From Eutreptiella sp. 'Long Island Sound 2002' (lineage: Eukaryota; Euglenozoa; Euglenophyceae; Eutreptiales; Eutreptiaceae), in assembly GCA_964036045.1 (NCBI GenBank), contig OZ038382.1:113630587-113694586 (forward strand): DNA of 64,000 bases, in the 5' to 3' direction. The translations under genes were made by a program, and so were the position numbers. Each line of letters opens with the position of its first letter. The first letter of the stretch is position 1. The notes below the pieces were generated by a model. It searched no databases. It saw only the letters and a list, made by a program, of their open reading frames with translations, and had not been told where the DNA came from. Below, in pieces: positions 1 through 10,246 of the stretch.

Positions 1-930
1 ATGCATGGGGGAGTCCCCATGCAGTCTGGGCAGAGGCGTCGACTCCTCAAACCACCAGTTTCCCAGGCAGACTGACCGAGGTCAGGACACCGGAGGTCGC
101 CACCCGAGTGCAAGTGCGTCTGCGAGTCGGTAGGCTCGCACTGGGACTGAGAGTGGCGGACCGCTGGGAGTGTAGTCAGGCAACTGGGCTTCCCGCCTGG
201 CGCCATCAGGATCTCAGCACATTACAGCCACTAGGGTACACGGTATCACGGGCACTCAAACAGAAGAATCTGTACTTAGGTACTGGTCCAGGCTGGACCT
301 TATGTAAGAGCATGTACACGGCGACTCAGGGCGCCTTTGTATTCCGATTCGTGTCCCTTCGGAGGAACAAACAGTCCATATCTCAGTGATGGGCTGACAA
401 CACTTAACATGCAGATGCACATATCCTGGGAGGCGGAAAAGTGAGCAAGAAATAGGTAAGTAGGCGTGTAAACACAATCTGCTTAGAGCGCCAAACCACG
501 CCCCGGTCAGGATAAGGAATATGCAGGAGGGTTGACAGGAAGACGCCTGAGTCCAGGCCTTATATAGTCTGCAGATACACCTAGACTGGTCTGGATCCCG
601 GAAGTGCCATGGGACCAGACCACACACCGGAAAATTGCAATGTCGATGACAGCGGCATCCGTTGCGCAACGTCGTATGGGCTTCAAGGCCCTAAGAGCTC
701 AGGAAATGTCAAGGTCAGTCGCCCTGCCTGGTTTCCCAAGGATTCAGCAGGCGGGGAGTGACGAATAGGAGTGGAAGAGAGGGGCCATCCTCCCCTGGAT
801 TCAGCAGGGGGGGGTATATGGCCACTCAGATGGCATGTCACCGGAAGATGGAGGAGAGCAAGCAAGTGAGGGACAATCCGTTAACCAAACAAGTGCTCAA
901 ACTGCATCAGGGGAGAGCTCAGGGCGGTGA
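1..930. other. 3' flank of element 1, no gene seen
   Basis: This stretch lies downstream of the integrase/chromodomain reading frame of the minus-strand element 1, so it should hold that element's 3' UTR, polypurine tract and part of its 3' LTR. A pyrimidine run at about 788-798 (purine-rich on the minus strand) is the only polypurine-like candidate. I found no matching stretch beyond the gag end that would prove an LTR pair. The short open frames here overlap on both strands and show no recognisable protein. Confidence 0.4.
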
Positions 931-2052
931 TCAGGCGCCCCTGGCTGCAATCGCCCGGGTGAGTGGTGCCAAGTCCGAGACATGGAGCTTGGTCTTGTGT
1001 TTGCGGATGTAGTCCATGAAGAGGGTGTTAATCCGCGGCACGAACGAGGAGACGGGTTCCCAGGTGTCGTGGGACGGCCCATAGCCTCGCCAACGAACCT
1101 TGAACTCCAGGCCTCCGAGTGCCGAGGCGTTCGGACGCTGGGCCAGGATCTTTTCGACGGTATAGTCGTCATGCTCAGCATAGTCGTCGTCCGAATCAGC
1201 CTCATGTGCGGCGTAGTCCAGGGACACATGTTGGCCACAGAGGTTGGGTTCCCGCACACGGATTTGACTCTCGTGGCGCTCCCGGAACTGTCCGTGACCC
1301 ACCTTGATGCGGTAGGTGTCCTCACCAATCCTGCGGACCACCTCTCCGGGTGTGAAGCAGGTTTTGGTGCGGTGGATGCCCATAGGGCGTGGTCTGATCA
1401 CCCACACCGGGTCTCCCACTCTGAACTTTTGCGCTGTTGAGCTCGGGGCGGACTTCTGACGCTCAGCATGCTCCTTCTCGAGCTGCTGGCAGATGTCCCG
1501 CACCGTTGCCTCTTGCCGCGCGAAGAATTCCTTGGCGTCTATGGCCATACCATCACCAAACAAGGGAAGTCCCCGACCAAGGGGGTCCTTGCCGAACAGA
1601 ATGTGGTGAGGGGACAAACCACCCGGAGTGCGGGTGTCATGATGGGCCTTCAGAGCGGGCCACATCTCCTCAAACCAATTCCGATGTGGATTGGTGATGT
1701 GAATCTTGCGTAGCTTCTCGAACAGCTGCCTTCCAGCCACTTCAGCCCGGCCATTGGACCGGCTGAGATAGGCGACGCTCTTGGCATGACGTATTCCCAT
1801 GAGGGAACACATGGCCTTGAACCAGCCACCAGTAAACTGGGGCCCTCGGTCACTGCAAATGGTGCGGGGGATGTCAAAGACAGTCAGCCAATGACGAATC
1901 ATCATGACTGCCACTTTCTTGGCAAGCAACCCTCTTTTGCGTGCCGGAACGGCTACTACGTAGCCGCTGTGGCGGTCCACACAAAGGACCACACAGTCAA
2001 AGGTCTCCTTGCCTATGTGAACTTCGGGCATGGAGAAGACGTCTATTGGCAA
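931..2052 (-). pseudogene. Integrase catalytic core plus chromodomain (element 1)
   Basis: The protein would insert retrotransposon cDNA into chromosomes. The DDE core is readable: the first Asp in MPIDVFSMPEV at the very start, the second in ICSDRGPQFTGGWF, and the Glu in SNGRAEVAGR. A C-terminal beta-rich segment follows, then a chromodomain near the end (YTVEKILAQ, FKVRWRGYGPSHDTWEP). The chromodomain aromatic residues and the WEP motif are kept; in chromoviruses this domain is known to steer integration to marked heterochromatin. The frame is open over 373 codons. It is cut off from the integrase zinc domain by a single-base shift at about 2049-2053, where SVA is followed by an extra base before the next conserved residues. 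The apparent start Met is therefore only the first one after the shift. Confidence 0.88.
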
Positions 2053-2278
2053 CGCTCTCCATGGGCTGGTCAGGCACCGGAGTCCACTGGGCTTCCCCCT
2101 TGACGTTCTGGTTATCGGGATTGCAGGCTTGACAGACAGAGCAACCCTTGCTGACCTTCTTGATGGCGTTGTAGAGACTGGTCTGGTCGATTTCGAACCG
2201 GCGCTGCATATCCAGGGCTTGCTTCTTGACCCCTTGGTGCATCATGTGGTGGTGCCAAGCCTCACATAGCTCGAGCAC
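1997..2278 (-). pseudogene. Integrase N-terminal zinc-binding domain (element 1)
   Basis: This frame follows directly on the RT/RNase H frame after a TGA at 2279-2281 and keeps the same phase, so it is the continuation of pol. It has the HHCC pattern of integrase H2C2 domains: HHHMMH, then CSVCQAC about 30 residues later. The equivalent position in element 2 reads Arg (CGA), which fits a CGA-to-TGA change here. The frame leaves the integrase core phase at about 2050. No true initiation codon is expected. Confidence 0.8.
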
Positions 2279-3985
2279 TCAGGACTCTGGGACGAGCAGC
2301 TTACCATTCCGGTAGCGCTTGCCATCCTCCTCAGTCAGCCCCTTTGACCACTTCTGCCCGTCATCAGGGTCGGTCACAGCCCTATACTCGGCCTCAAAGG
2401 CCTCAGACTTGGCGTAGTCGTCGGTCCAGTCGTCCTGGAGGCAAGATTCAGGGAAAAGGTGCTTGTCGGACTCAACTCCCTCAGGGGCGAGTACTCTGAC
2501 CGCTCTGCCCATCCTCTTTCCGAGGGGGGCATCCGCAGCCATGACGACGAAGCATTTGACACCCTCCTCCTCCATCAGGCGCTCCATTTGTATGAACTTC
2601 TTGGCTTCAGCGGTCTCAGTCTCATCGCCATGGGCGGAGACATCCGTCATGCCCTTGCTGGCGGGATAGGCCCACCTACTGAGACAGTCCGCCACGGTGT
2701 TGTCCTTCCCAGGAACATACACAACCGTGAGGTCGAACTTGGCCAAGGTCTCATGCCATTTTGCTCGTCGGGAGGCGGGACCAGAGGGGGTGTCCACGTG
2801 CTCTTTGTGCCACGACTTCAGACTCTGATGGTCGGTGCAGACGGTGACGGGATGGAGGGCCATGTACCCAGCCCATTTCCTGAGAGCCATGACGATGGCA
2901 TACGCCTCCTTTTCTCGGGGCGTCCACGTCCGTCTCTGGCCTTCCGCCAGGACTCGGCTCCAGAAGGCCACTGGCACGTGCCTCCCATCGTCAAGCATTT
3001 GTTCCAACACAGCGCCTACGGCGTAGTCAGAAGCGTCGGTGCGCAGGACGAACCCTCGGTCAGGATCCACGAAATGCAGACCCACTGCGGATGGCAGCGC
3101 CTGCTTCATCCCCTCAAAGGCACGGTCGGACTTTTCATTCCAGACCAGAGCCTTCTTGGACCCCTTCTTGGTCTCCTCTCGGTTGCCCTTGAGCATGGTT
3201 GTCATGGGGGCTGCATACTCGGCATACATCTTGATATACCCCGAGTAGTAGTTGCAGAATCCCAAGTACGCCCGTAGCTCGGAGACCGTTTTGGGCTTTT
3301 CCCAGTGCTCAATCGCAGCCAGCTTGCCAGGTATGGGCTTCCGCTGCCCGTTCCCAACTACGTGGCCAGCGAAGACCACCTCGCTTACCGCAATGGTGGC
3401 CTTGTCACTGCTGCCCGTGAGTTTGTGCCGAACCAGAAGGTCCAGCACTCTGGTGACGTCCCTGTCATGTGCCTCCAGGAGCTCTTCATAGCTCATACTG
3501 GGGTCCCCGGACGCAATGATCACGTCGTCCACGAAGGGGTCCGCACAGTCACGCACCGGCTCAAGCAGGTTTTCCAGTATCTGCTGAAAAGCCGCATTGC
3601 CGTTGGTAACGCCCATGGGCATCACCTTCCACTGGAGGGGTCCAAGTGGGGTGCTCATTGCTGTGCAGGCACCGGACTCCTCAGCGATCTGATGATAACC
3701 ATGTTTCAGGTCAATCACCCTGAAGATCCTCCGCTGGTGTTGTTTTTGCAGCATGTCCTCAATGAGGGGCAGCGTATAGCTGTCATGCTGCGTTTGGGCG
3801 TTTAGGCCGAGGTAGTTGACCACAAGCCGCCACTCTCCCGCCACCTTCTTGGAGACGACGAAGCACGGGGAGGCCCACCTGGAGTGGCACGGCTCAAGCC
3901 AGCCTCTCTCGATGAATTCACGGAGGATCTTCTCCATGGCCTCCTTCCTCTCGCCCCTCAGGGCAAACTCCCGGTGCCTGTACAC
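2279..3985 (-). pseudogene. Reverse transcriptase and RNase H (element 1)
   Basis: This 568-codon frame holds a complete Ty3/gypsy RT followed by RNase H. RT landmarks are WRLVVNYLGLN, the first catalytic Asp in RVIDLKHGYHQ, and the active-site pair in DPFVDDVIIASG. The thumb/connection follows with HWEKPKTVSELRAYLGF. RNase H shows LRTDASDYAVGAVLEQ, EKEAYAIVMAL, VCTDHQSLKSW and DCLSRWAYP, so its acidic residues are kept. It is closely similar to element 2 from the fingers to the C-terminal tail. A TGA at 4004-4006 separates it from the upstream domain in the same phase, and a TGA at 2279 ends it early. The catalytic residues look functional even though the polyprotein is broken. Confidence 0.93.
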
Positions 3986-4003
3986 TCGGGGGTCCGGCTT
4001 CAG

Positions 4004-4993
4004 TCATATCTTGGCCTGGCCATACGGTCCACACACCGGTGGGGGAAACACAGGTTTTCCGCTGAAGAAGGTTTCACCGTACTTCTGCTTCACCCTGGCC
4101 CTCAATGCCTGGATCTTGGGGCAATCATTGGACTCCGCCTTGGCCTTTCCGGGCACCTGAACCACTGAGCTTACTTGCGGGGTATCTCCACAAGATCGCT
4201 CAGGTGGTCTTCCCAGGTGGCCCAAAGGGCCATCTCTGGTCTTGCCTCGGAACAGGTCGCCGTAGGTGGATGGGTTGCCGCCGATTGGCTCGTCCTGGCT
4301 GGACGGGTGGTCCAGCACCCTCCTTACGAAGGTATCCCCATTATAGGAACCAGAGACGATCGAGTCCACTTTCCACCAGGCTTGGTCCTGGCCTTTGCCC
4401 CCACGCTGGCTTCCCCAGTCGTGAAAGGGCTGATCCATATACCCCTGAACCAGATCCAACTCCTCTTCAGTGAGGAGGTCCTCCGATTCTCCGATGTCAA
4501 CAGGGGAAACTGCAAAGCATTGCCGCCATGGCTCCGCTATGATGCGGTTGACACACACGAAGTCCGTGGTGTCAGCCTGTTCAAGGCCCCCATCCACATA
4601 GTGGAATTCTGTTGGCCATCTCTGGGGTGGCATGGGCTGTCCCTTAGCGTCCTGATAGACACTCTCTCCAGCCGGTAGGACGACCTTGTTTAAGGTCATG
4701 TTGGTCAGTGAGACCACCCAATCTCGGGTGCTTTCCTCCTCCGTGCATCCCATAGGAACAACCGGCACTGCCTTGGAGCGGTCCTTGCGAATCTTCGCTA
4801 CCGCCCTTGGAATGTCCCATCCGGGGCAATGGATCCACATCAAACCCTGATGCGGACCCCAGTGCTTCTTCCACGCAGAGTCCTGGGCGCTCCAGTACTT
4901 CTCACAAACCCGAAGATGGGCGGAGGTTCCTGAAGAGAACGCATCCAAGGCCAGATCCGGAGCTCCCAGGTCCGCAACCACTTGGCTCGCCAC
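4004..4993 (-). pseudogene. Dam/DIRS-like methyltransferase-type linker domain (element 1)
   Basis: This 329-codon frame lies between protease and RT. Its first 85 residues carry a pattern I know from the Dam-type adenine methyltransferase domains of DIRS and algal Ty3 elements: LDAFSSGTSA near residue 17, an aromatic segment WSAQDSAWKKHWG, then GLMWIHCPGWDIPRAV followed by KIRKDRSKAVPVVP. The family's catalytic NPP[FY] is HCP here, so methyl transfer is doubtful. The remaining 240 residues are an acidic linker leading into RT. The frame is in phase with both the protease and RT frames but separated by TAG and TAA at about 4999-5011 and TGA at 4004. The domain assignment is by motif only. Confidence 0.6.
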
Positions 4994-5008
4994 TTACGGC
5001 ATTACGCC

Positions 5009-5857
5009 CTACTCCTGGTTTGCTGGCCCAGCTGGCTCAGTCCCCAGCTCGGCTACTTTGAGCTGATTGCGTTCCGGATGGATCCATTGGCACTCCACAT
5101 GGTGCTCAGGTGACGAAAGCCACGAGAGCTGTTCGTCCTGGTACAGGGTCATTGAGGCCTGGGCTGGGAGAACGCCAGAGTCCGTCTCCATCATGAAGTC
5201 GTACCCAACGATCATGTCCCAGTCCATCTGGGCCTCGCAGAAGCGACCTTGCAGGAGGATTTCCTTGCCAAGGTCCGGGCAGCTCAGCTCACGATGGTTC
5301 ACAAACTGCAGCCCAATGGACGCTTCCCTCGTGCCTCCCACCATGTACTGGCCGTTCGCCACCTTGAGCCTGACAGGCTTCCGACTGTCGGTCAAGCACT
5401 CTGGCGGAAGTAAGCCAGCCTTGACTAAGCTGACCTGAGCTCCCGTGTCGACCAACACGTCGAAGACCTTCTCCACTACCCCGCATAAGGCACGGACCTT
5501 AAGATGCAACTGCCGGTCACGCCCCGCATGGCGCACGGCGTGCAAGCTCAGAATCTCTGGCCGTTCCAGAAGCTCAATACGCGACTGGTGCGGGTCGTGG
5601 ACAATGGGCTCAGGCTGCCCATCTGCAGCATCCAGCTGCGGTCCGGGTGATCCTCCGATACTCTCGAATAGATCTTGAAGCACATCAAATACATTCTTGG
5701 TCGCGAAGGATGGCCCGGTGCAAGGGTTCGTGCCTTCACTTGCCCTCACCCTGCCACTGCGACTGTCTTTCGTTTCGGGTGCCGGACCGGGCCTTCTGCC
5801 CGCGGCAATCCCTTTGTGCTCATTGTCTCCCAACTGGGATGGTGTGGCGCTTCCCAC
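5009..5857 (-). pseudogene. Retropepsin-like aspartic protease (element 1)
   Basis: This segment would process the gag-pol polyprotein. The active-site motif is VDTGAQVSLVKAGL in the middle of the 282-codon frame. It is followed by the flap region VANGQYMVGGTREA and by the ILG-like motif in DMIVGYDFMMETDSG. About 110 residues precede the active site and include PEPIVHDPHQSRIELLERPE, which aligns with the matching segment of element 2. The frame ends at a TAG (5009-5011), where the homologue reads through into the next domain. Confident as a protease; broken as a gene. Confidence 0.85.
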
Positions 5858-6311
5858 GGCACCATCCTGCGACCGCCCTACCTGGGGCCCTTGGCTGCAG
5901 GGGCTCCGCTAAGAGCGTCGGTTGTGGTAGCAGGGGTACTCTCCTCCGCATCAACCTCGTTGACACTCTTCTTCTTTCCCCCTTTCTTACCCTTCTTGTC
6001 CTTGTCCTTGTTCTTGTCATTCTCTTTGTTCTCCTTGTTCTTGTCGTCCGAATTGGGAACCTAGGACCTCTTGATCTCCTAGATCTCCTTGGCCAACTCG
6101 GTCCCCACCGACATCAGCTTGAAGAGCTCGTCCTTGGTGACCTCCACCTTGATCTCCCGGATATCCGCGGGTGCACGCTTCTTCGACCGGTGCACCTTCT
6201 TGTGGCCCCCGTGTCGGCCTTGTGGACAGGGCATGTCCGGTGGTCATGGTTGAACCCTTTGTTCGTCCCGTAACACACGAAACAGCCCTGAGGGTGAGCT
6301 TTTATGAACTC
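5858..6311 (-). pseudogene. Gag C-terminus: zinc-knuckle-like motif and Lys-rich tail (element 1)
   Basis: Below the TGA at 6312-6314 the gag frame continues as EFIKAHPQGCFVCYGTNKGF followed by NHDHRTC, a Cys/His cluster. Element 2 has the equivalent CWVCYGKGNNHAHDHRQC. The spacing (C-x2-C, several residues, then H-x-H/H-x2-C) differs from the retroviral CX2CX4HX4C knuckle, but position and basic surroundings suit nucleic-acid binding. After another phase change the sequence reads KKRAPADIREIKVEVTKDEL, ends at tandem TAG codons (6079-6081 and 6061-6063), and then gives a strongly Lys/Asn/Asp-rich stretch to about 5950. Heavily decayed. Confidence 0.55.
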
Positions 6312-7992
6312 TCAAAAGGACAGCGGAGGGTCGCCAATGCGGCGGGGCTCCTTCTTCTCCTTCTTCTTGCAACCCTTCTGCAGGGGCTTCCAGACTCCCT
6401 GATTGCTCCCCGTGTTCAGGTTGTTGGCCACGAAGGCACAAACGGCCATCGTCGTCGTCATCGTCGTCGAGAGCCTCATCGCCATTGGCTCCCACTGGGT
6501 CCATGGCAGCTTCCCCGCCCGACCCTTCGCCAACATAGTTGACGTCAAGGTCACCGGCCTTCAGGCCGCGGGTGTGGTGGAGAATCCTGTACTCTTTGAG
6601 CACTTCTTCTCCGACCCACTCCAAGACCTCGTCGCAGGTCATCCGCACCGGGATGGCCTGCAGACAGAGGGTCTGGCCGCCCACGTCACACTCGTCGAGG
6701 CGCAACATCGCGGTCTTCTCGCGATCGCCCGTGACGGTGATGAGGAGGGCGTTCCGCAGCTCTCGCCGCTTGAAATCCCGCGCCACATGCTTATGTCTCC
6801 AAGCCAACACCTTCGGATGATACTCCTTGGGGGGCATCATCCTGAAGGTGTGGTTGAACTTAGCTCTCTTGGCTTCCTCCTTGGTGACTCTCTTGATCCA
6901 TGCCTCCGGCAGCATGGAGAGCAGGCGGGCCTGCTCGTCACCCTCATTGGAGTCCTCCACGTTGCGGCGGAAGAGGGTGTATTGCCCCCAGAAGTCTCGC
7001 CAATCCCGGAGGCGGATCTCCCGACCATCATGCTGAAGCTTGATGGCCCTCCACCGCTTGGCAGCCACCCGCGGAGCGTCCACCCGCTCCTGCTCGTTGA
7101 GCCATCTCTTGGCTTCCTTGAGGGTCTTGATTTTCTCCTCCTTGGTCGCCACGAAGTATAGCTCTTGGAGCACTTCCGGCAGGCGCCACCTGAAACGTTT
7201 GAAGACATATTTCTCCGCATCTGCGGGATCCATGCCTTCAGTGACGGTCATCCCCCAATCGTCCAGATTCTCCAAGGAGCGGTCGAGGTTGAGGGGGTTG
7301 CCATCGTACGTGGGGGGCTTGACGTCCTTCAGGTCTTTCCACACGGCGGCATCCGCTGCCTTAGAGACCATGAACGCCGGCCGCGAGGTGGACCGGAGTT
7401 CCCATCGGCGTCCCCCACGGACTCCCACGGCCGCCACTTCCATCTCCTCCACGGTATCCATGTGGCTACGCCGTGGTTCCTCCATGTACGCTGAACATAG
7501 ATATTCACGCCGTACTCCTTCCATGTATGCCTCCTCATCACGGCGCCGGCGGCTGCGTTCAGCGGCCTCCTGTCGTACACCACGCCTCCTCGCCTCCTCG
7601 CCTCCTCGCCTCCGCCTACATCCCGCTCCACGTCCCTCCAGGGACCTCCTCTCTGAGTCCACCATAACGCCCGCCAGCCATTGGGATTGGCTCCTGGGCT
7701 GGCGCGGGGCGTCTGGGGCGTACCGGTGTCCGCTGTGGAGCACGGCGGTTGTGGTACTCCGCACTGAGCAACTCATCACGCCACTCCTCACTGCCACTGC
7801 CGGGCGGCACGCGCTCGTTACGGCGGCCCGCGCTGTGATCAGAGGGGGCGCTGAGAGAGGGGGCGCTGGCGCTGGGGCGACTCCTGGGGGCTCTGCCGGG
7901 GGCGTGGGCTCTGCCTGGACCTGGTCCAGGTCCCCAGCCGTCGTCGGACGAGCCGGACTCCAGGGGTGGGTGGTCGCTGCCGACGCTCCCAC
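6244..7992 (-). pseudogene. Gag capsid region (element 1)
   Basis: The supported part is about 6460-7650, an alpha-helical, highly charged protein starting near DLKDVKPPTYDGNPLNLDR and running through EAWIKRVTKEEAKRAKFNHT to CDEVLEWVGEEVLKEYRI. Element 2 has the same architecture (IPYYDGNPSNLDDFI, ERVDAP, MSLDEIVKYITVELK), which identifies it as the retrotransposon capsid. The frame enters from another phase in a CCTCGC-type microsatellite around 7591-7620. It leaves the zinc-knuckle phase inside an Asp-coding GAC/GAT run near 6446-6470. Both shifts therefore fall in slippage-prone repeats. The Arg/Glu-rich portion around 7500-7620 is of uncertain frame. Confidence 0.75.
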
Positions 7993-9583
7993 GGACTTCC
8001 CACTCGTCCAACCTCTGCTGCAGGCCGTTGATGACCTTGTTTAGCAGCCTGGTCTCTCCCCTGGCGATGTCCAGCTCCCTCTGGGCGGCGGTGGTGACCT
8101 TGGCGATCTTGACCATCTCCGTCTCGGCGATGTCCAGCTCCTTCTGTGCGCCCGCGGCAACCCTGGCGATGCAGATCATCTCGCCCTTGCCGGTTTCTAC
8201 CTCGCGCTCGAGGGACTGGACCTTCCTGCGGAGGTGGACGATCCACCGCCAAGTGGCCTTCGGGCCACCATCTTCTGGTGGGCCGTCGGGGTCCCCAGGG
8301 AATCCTCCAGGAGGGCCTCCGCTGGGCCCACCCGGTCCAGGGGGTCCTTCCCTGCCAGGGGGTCCACCTCCGGGGGGTCCACCTGGTGGACGTCCTCCAG
8401 GGGGTCCTGACGAGCCTCCGCCAGGGGGTCCTGGTGGGTCTCCGCCGGGTCGCCTCGGTGGGTGCAAGGATGGAGGCTTCTCCGTGTAACCGAAGTCCAT
8501 GTCTTCATCCTCGTCCATGTTGCCCCACCTGGTCGTCTCGGTCTCGCACGCGGAAGACTCCAAGCTCCGGTAGGGAGGAAGGAAATCCTCACCCTCACCC
8601 TCTGGCTCCATGGGGACATCTCCGCCTCCTCCTCCAGCCCCTCCTCCGCGATGTCGGCGGTCTCGTCCATCCCCGTCGCTGGCGGTGAACAAGGGGTCGG
8701 AGTCGTGGGGGTGTCCGCCCGCTGGCCTCTGTGACCTCTCGGGGGTCTTCCCCTTACCCCTCCATCGTCGGCAGGCGGTGGAGCCACTCTCCCCACTGCT
8801 GCCCGTGTCCACCTCCTCCAGATCCAGCGTCATCTTGGAGGAGGCGTCCCCTTCGAAGGGCTTCCGAAGGGTCTCCACTCGGGATCCGCCCCGGGGAGTT
8901 CCACGCTGGAGCTTGGCCTCCGCCTCCTCCATTGCGGCGGCCGTGGCTGCGGCAGCTCGCCTTTCGGCCTCCTCTCGGGCACGGGCAGCCTCGGCCTCCC
9001 GAGCCCGCTGCAGTGGAGCCTTCTCAGCCTCCACCGCTGCAAGCTCCGCCTCAGTCTTGGCCCTCTGCTCAGCGACCTTCCGTCGCGCGGCCTCGATGGC
9101 GTCCTTCCTGGCAGCGTCCGCTCGGGCCCTGCCCGTTGCTTCGGCGTGGGCCCTTTCCTCCGCCTCCTTCCTTGCCCTCTCCTGGGCAAGCGCCTCCTCC
9201 AGCGCTTTCACCTCGGCCTCCTGGCGGGCAATGGCCTCCTGGGCCAGGCGGGCTTCCTCGGCGGCCGCCGCCACCTCACTCCTGACCCGGGCAGTCGCTG
9301 CCTCCTGGGCGGCTGCAGGCGTGAGCCCGGCCGCAATGGCCGCCACGGTCGAAGCATGGAAGGCCATGCCTCTGCCCCAATCCGTGGCCTCCTCCTGGGC
9401 GATTCTGACGGCGCCCTCCACGGCAGCGTTCTGCTGCGTGGCCAATTGCCGGGCAACCCGAAGGTTGCAGGGCACCCCACAGGCGCACTCGCAAGCGCGG
9501 GCCACGTCCCTTTGGTCGGGAGCGACACTGCTGCTGGAGCTGGCCTGGTCGGCCGGCATCCTCCCACGTAGGGCCGAATCCAC
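7616..9583 (-). pseudogene. Gag-side N-terminal protein: Cys motif, coiled coil, Pro/Gly-rich (element 1)
   Basis: The 655-codon frame begins with a serine-rich segment and the motif ARACECACGVPCNLRV. Element 2 gag has the related MCERRCRKACNLRS in the same relative position, so the C-x3-C-x3-CNLR signature is conserved between them. Next comes about 150 residues of Ala/Glu/Arg heptads (roughly residues 60-215), a very likely long coiled coil. An acidic Ser/Gly region and a Pro/Gly-rich low-complexity tract (about residues 365-430) follow, then a second helical segment with EVETGKGEM. This probably forms the multimerising N-terminus of gag. It is in phase with the frame upstream at 9725-10246 and shifts phase before the capsid. 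Confidence 0.6.
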
Positions 9584-9724
9584 GTCGCTGCTGGGGCCTG
9601 ACTTCCTCAGGTGCAGCTGACGGGGCTTGGCCTTGGCCTTCTTGGCGACCTCAAGGAAGTCGCCAAGGGTGGTGTGGCCGGGGTGGTGACTGTCACTGGC
9701 CCGTTGGGGGCTGGGGGCTGGGGT

Positions 9725-10246
9725 TCAGCCCTTGGTCTTGTTCTCCGCGGCTTGGGCGGCTTCCTGGTACTCCCGCCATTTCTTGTCCCGCTTCTTGTCC
9801 CCGGCGGATCGCTTCTCCTTCCGAGGAGACGCGCTGCTGCTGCTGCCCTGCAGCGTGCGCTCGTTCCCTGGTTCCGGGAACTTCTTCTCAATCATGTCCC
9901 ATATAGAGACGTTGATCGTGGCGCCCGAAGGGTACTCGTTGGGGTTCCCGGCCTCATCAATCCCGTTGGGGCGCAGCCCTTCGCCGGGCCTGTCTGGGCG
10001 GGTCCAGACCCTCCAGCGCTTGTGGCGGAAGCGATAGGCGTATCCTTCCACCCGCAGCGAGTCTTCTACTGCCTGCAGGCGGTCGGCGCCCATATCCTCG
10101 CGGAGCTCGAAGCTCCCGGGCATGCCGCCTTCGCACTGGGGATTGCTGTGGCGGTAGTGCTGCCACAACACCAACCCACGCAGTAGGCGCACCGCATGGG
10201 GGTGGGGCAGCGGCAACGTCTTGCCCGCCTCCTGCCAGTTCACCAT
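9725..10246 (-). pseudogene. Conserved-looking 173-codon 5' gag segment of unknown function (element 1)
   Basis: This compact frame starts with MVNWQEAGKTLPLPHPHAVR, has an ordered aromatic/basic middle (YAYRFRHKRWRVWTRPDRPG, ATINVSIWDMIEKKFPEPG) and a Lys/Glu-rich tail. After a TGA at 9725-9727 the same phase runs on without another stop through GDFLEVAKKAKAKPRQ into the 7616-9583 frame, so the two were probably one gag-side protein of about 870 codons. I see no counterpart in element 2. I do not recognise a family; the composition suggests a folded domain of about 130 residues. Confidence 0.5.

Larger units (their letters stand above)
931..10246 (-). mobile_element. Element 1: decayed Ty3/gypsy chromodomain retrotransposon (internal region)
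   Basis: Read on the minus strand, the modules run in Ty3/gypsy order: gag-side proteins (10246 down to about 6060), aspartic protease (5857-5009), methyltransferase-like linker (4993-4004), RT and RNase H (3985-2279), integrase zinc domain (2278-1997), integrase core and chromodomain (2052-931). It is homologous throughout to element 2 at 40-48 kb. The coding chain is broken by in-frame stops at 9725, 6312, 5009, 4004 and 2279 and by frameshifts near 7.63, 6.46 and 2.05 kb, so this copy cannot make an intact polyprotein. LTR borders were not found, so only the internal region is delimited. Confidence 0.9.

Noticed and set aside
1-930. A 3' LTR of element 1 pairing with sequence at 10.3-15 kb
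   Set aside because: No shared stretch was found by reading both sides; the LTR may extend beyond the window or be lost.
7616-9620. Long plus-strand Ser/Ala/Pro-rich frames opposite element 1 gag
   Set aside because: They are antisense shadows of the GC-rich coiled-coil and Pro/Gly-rich gag region.
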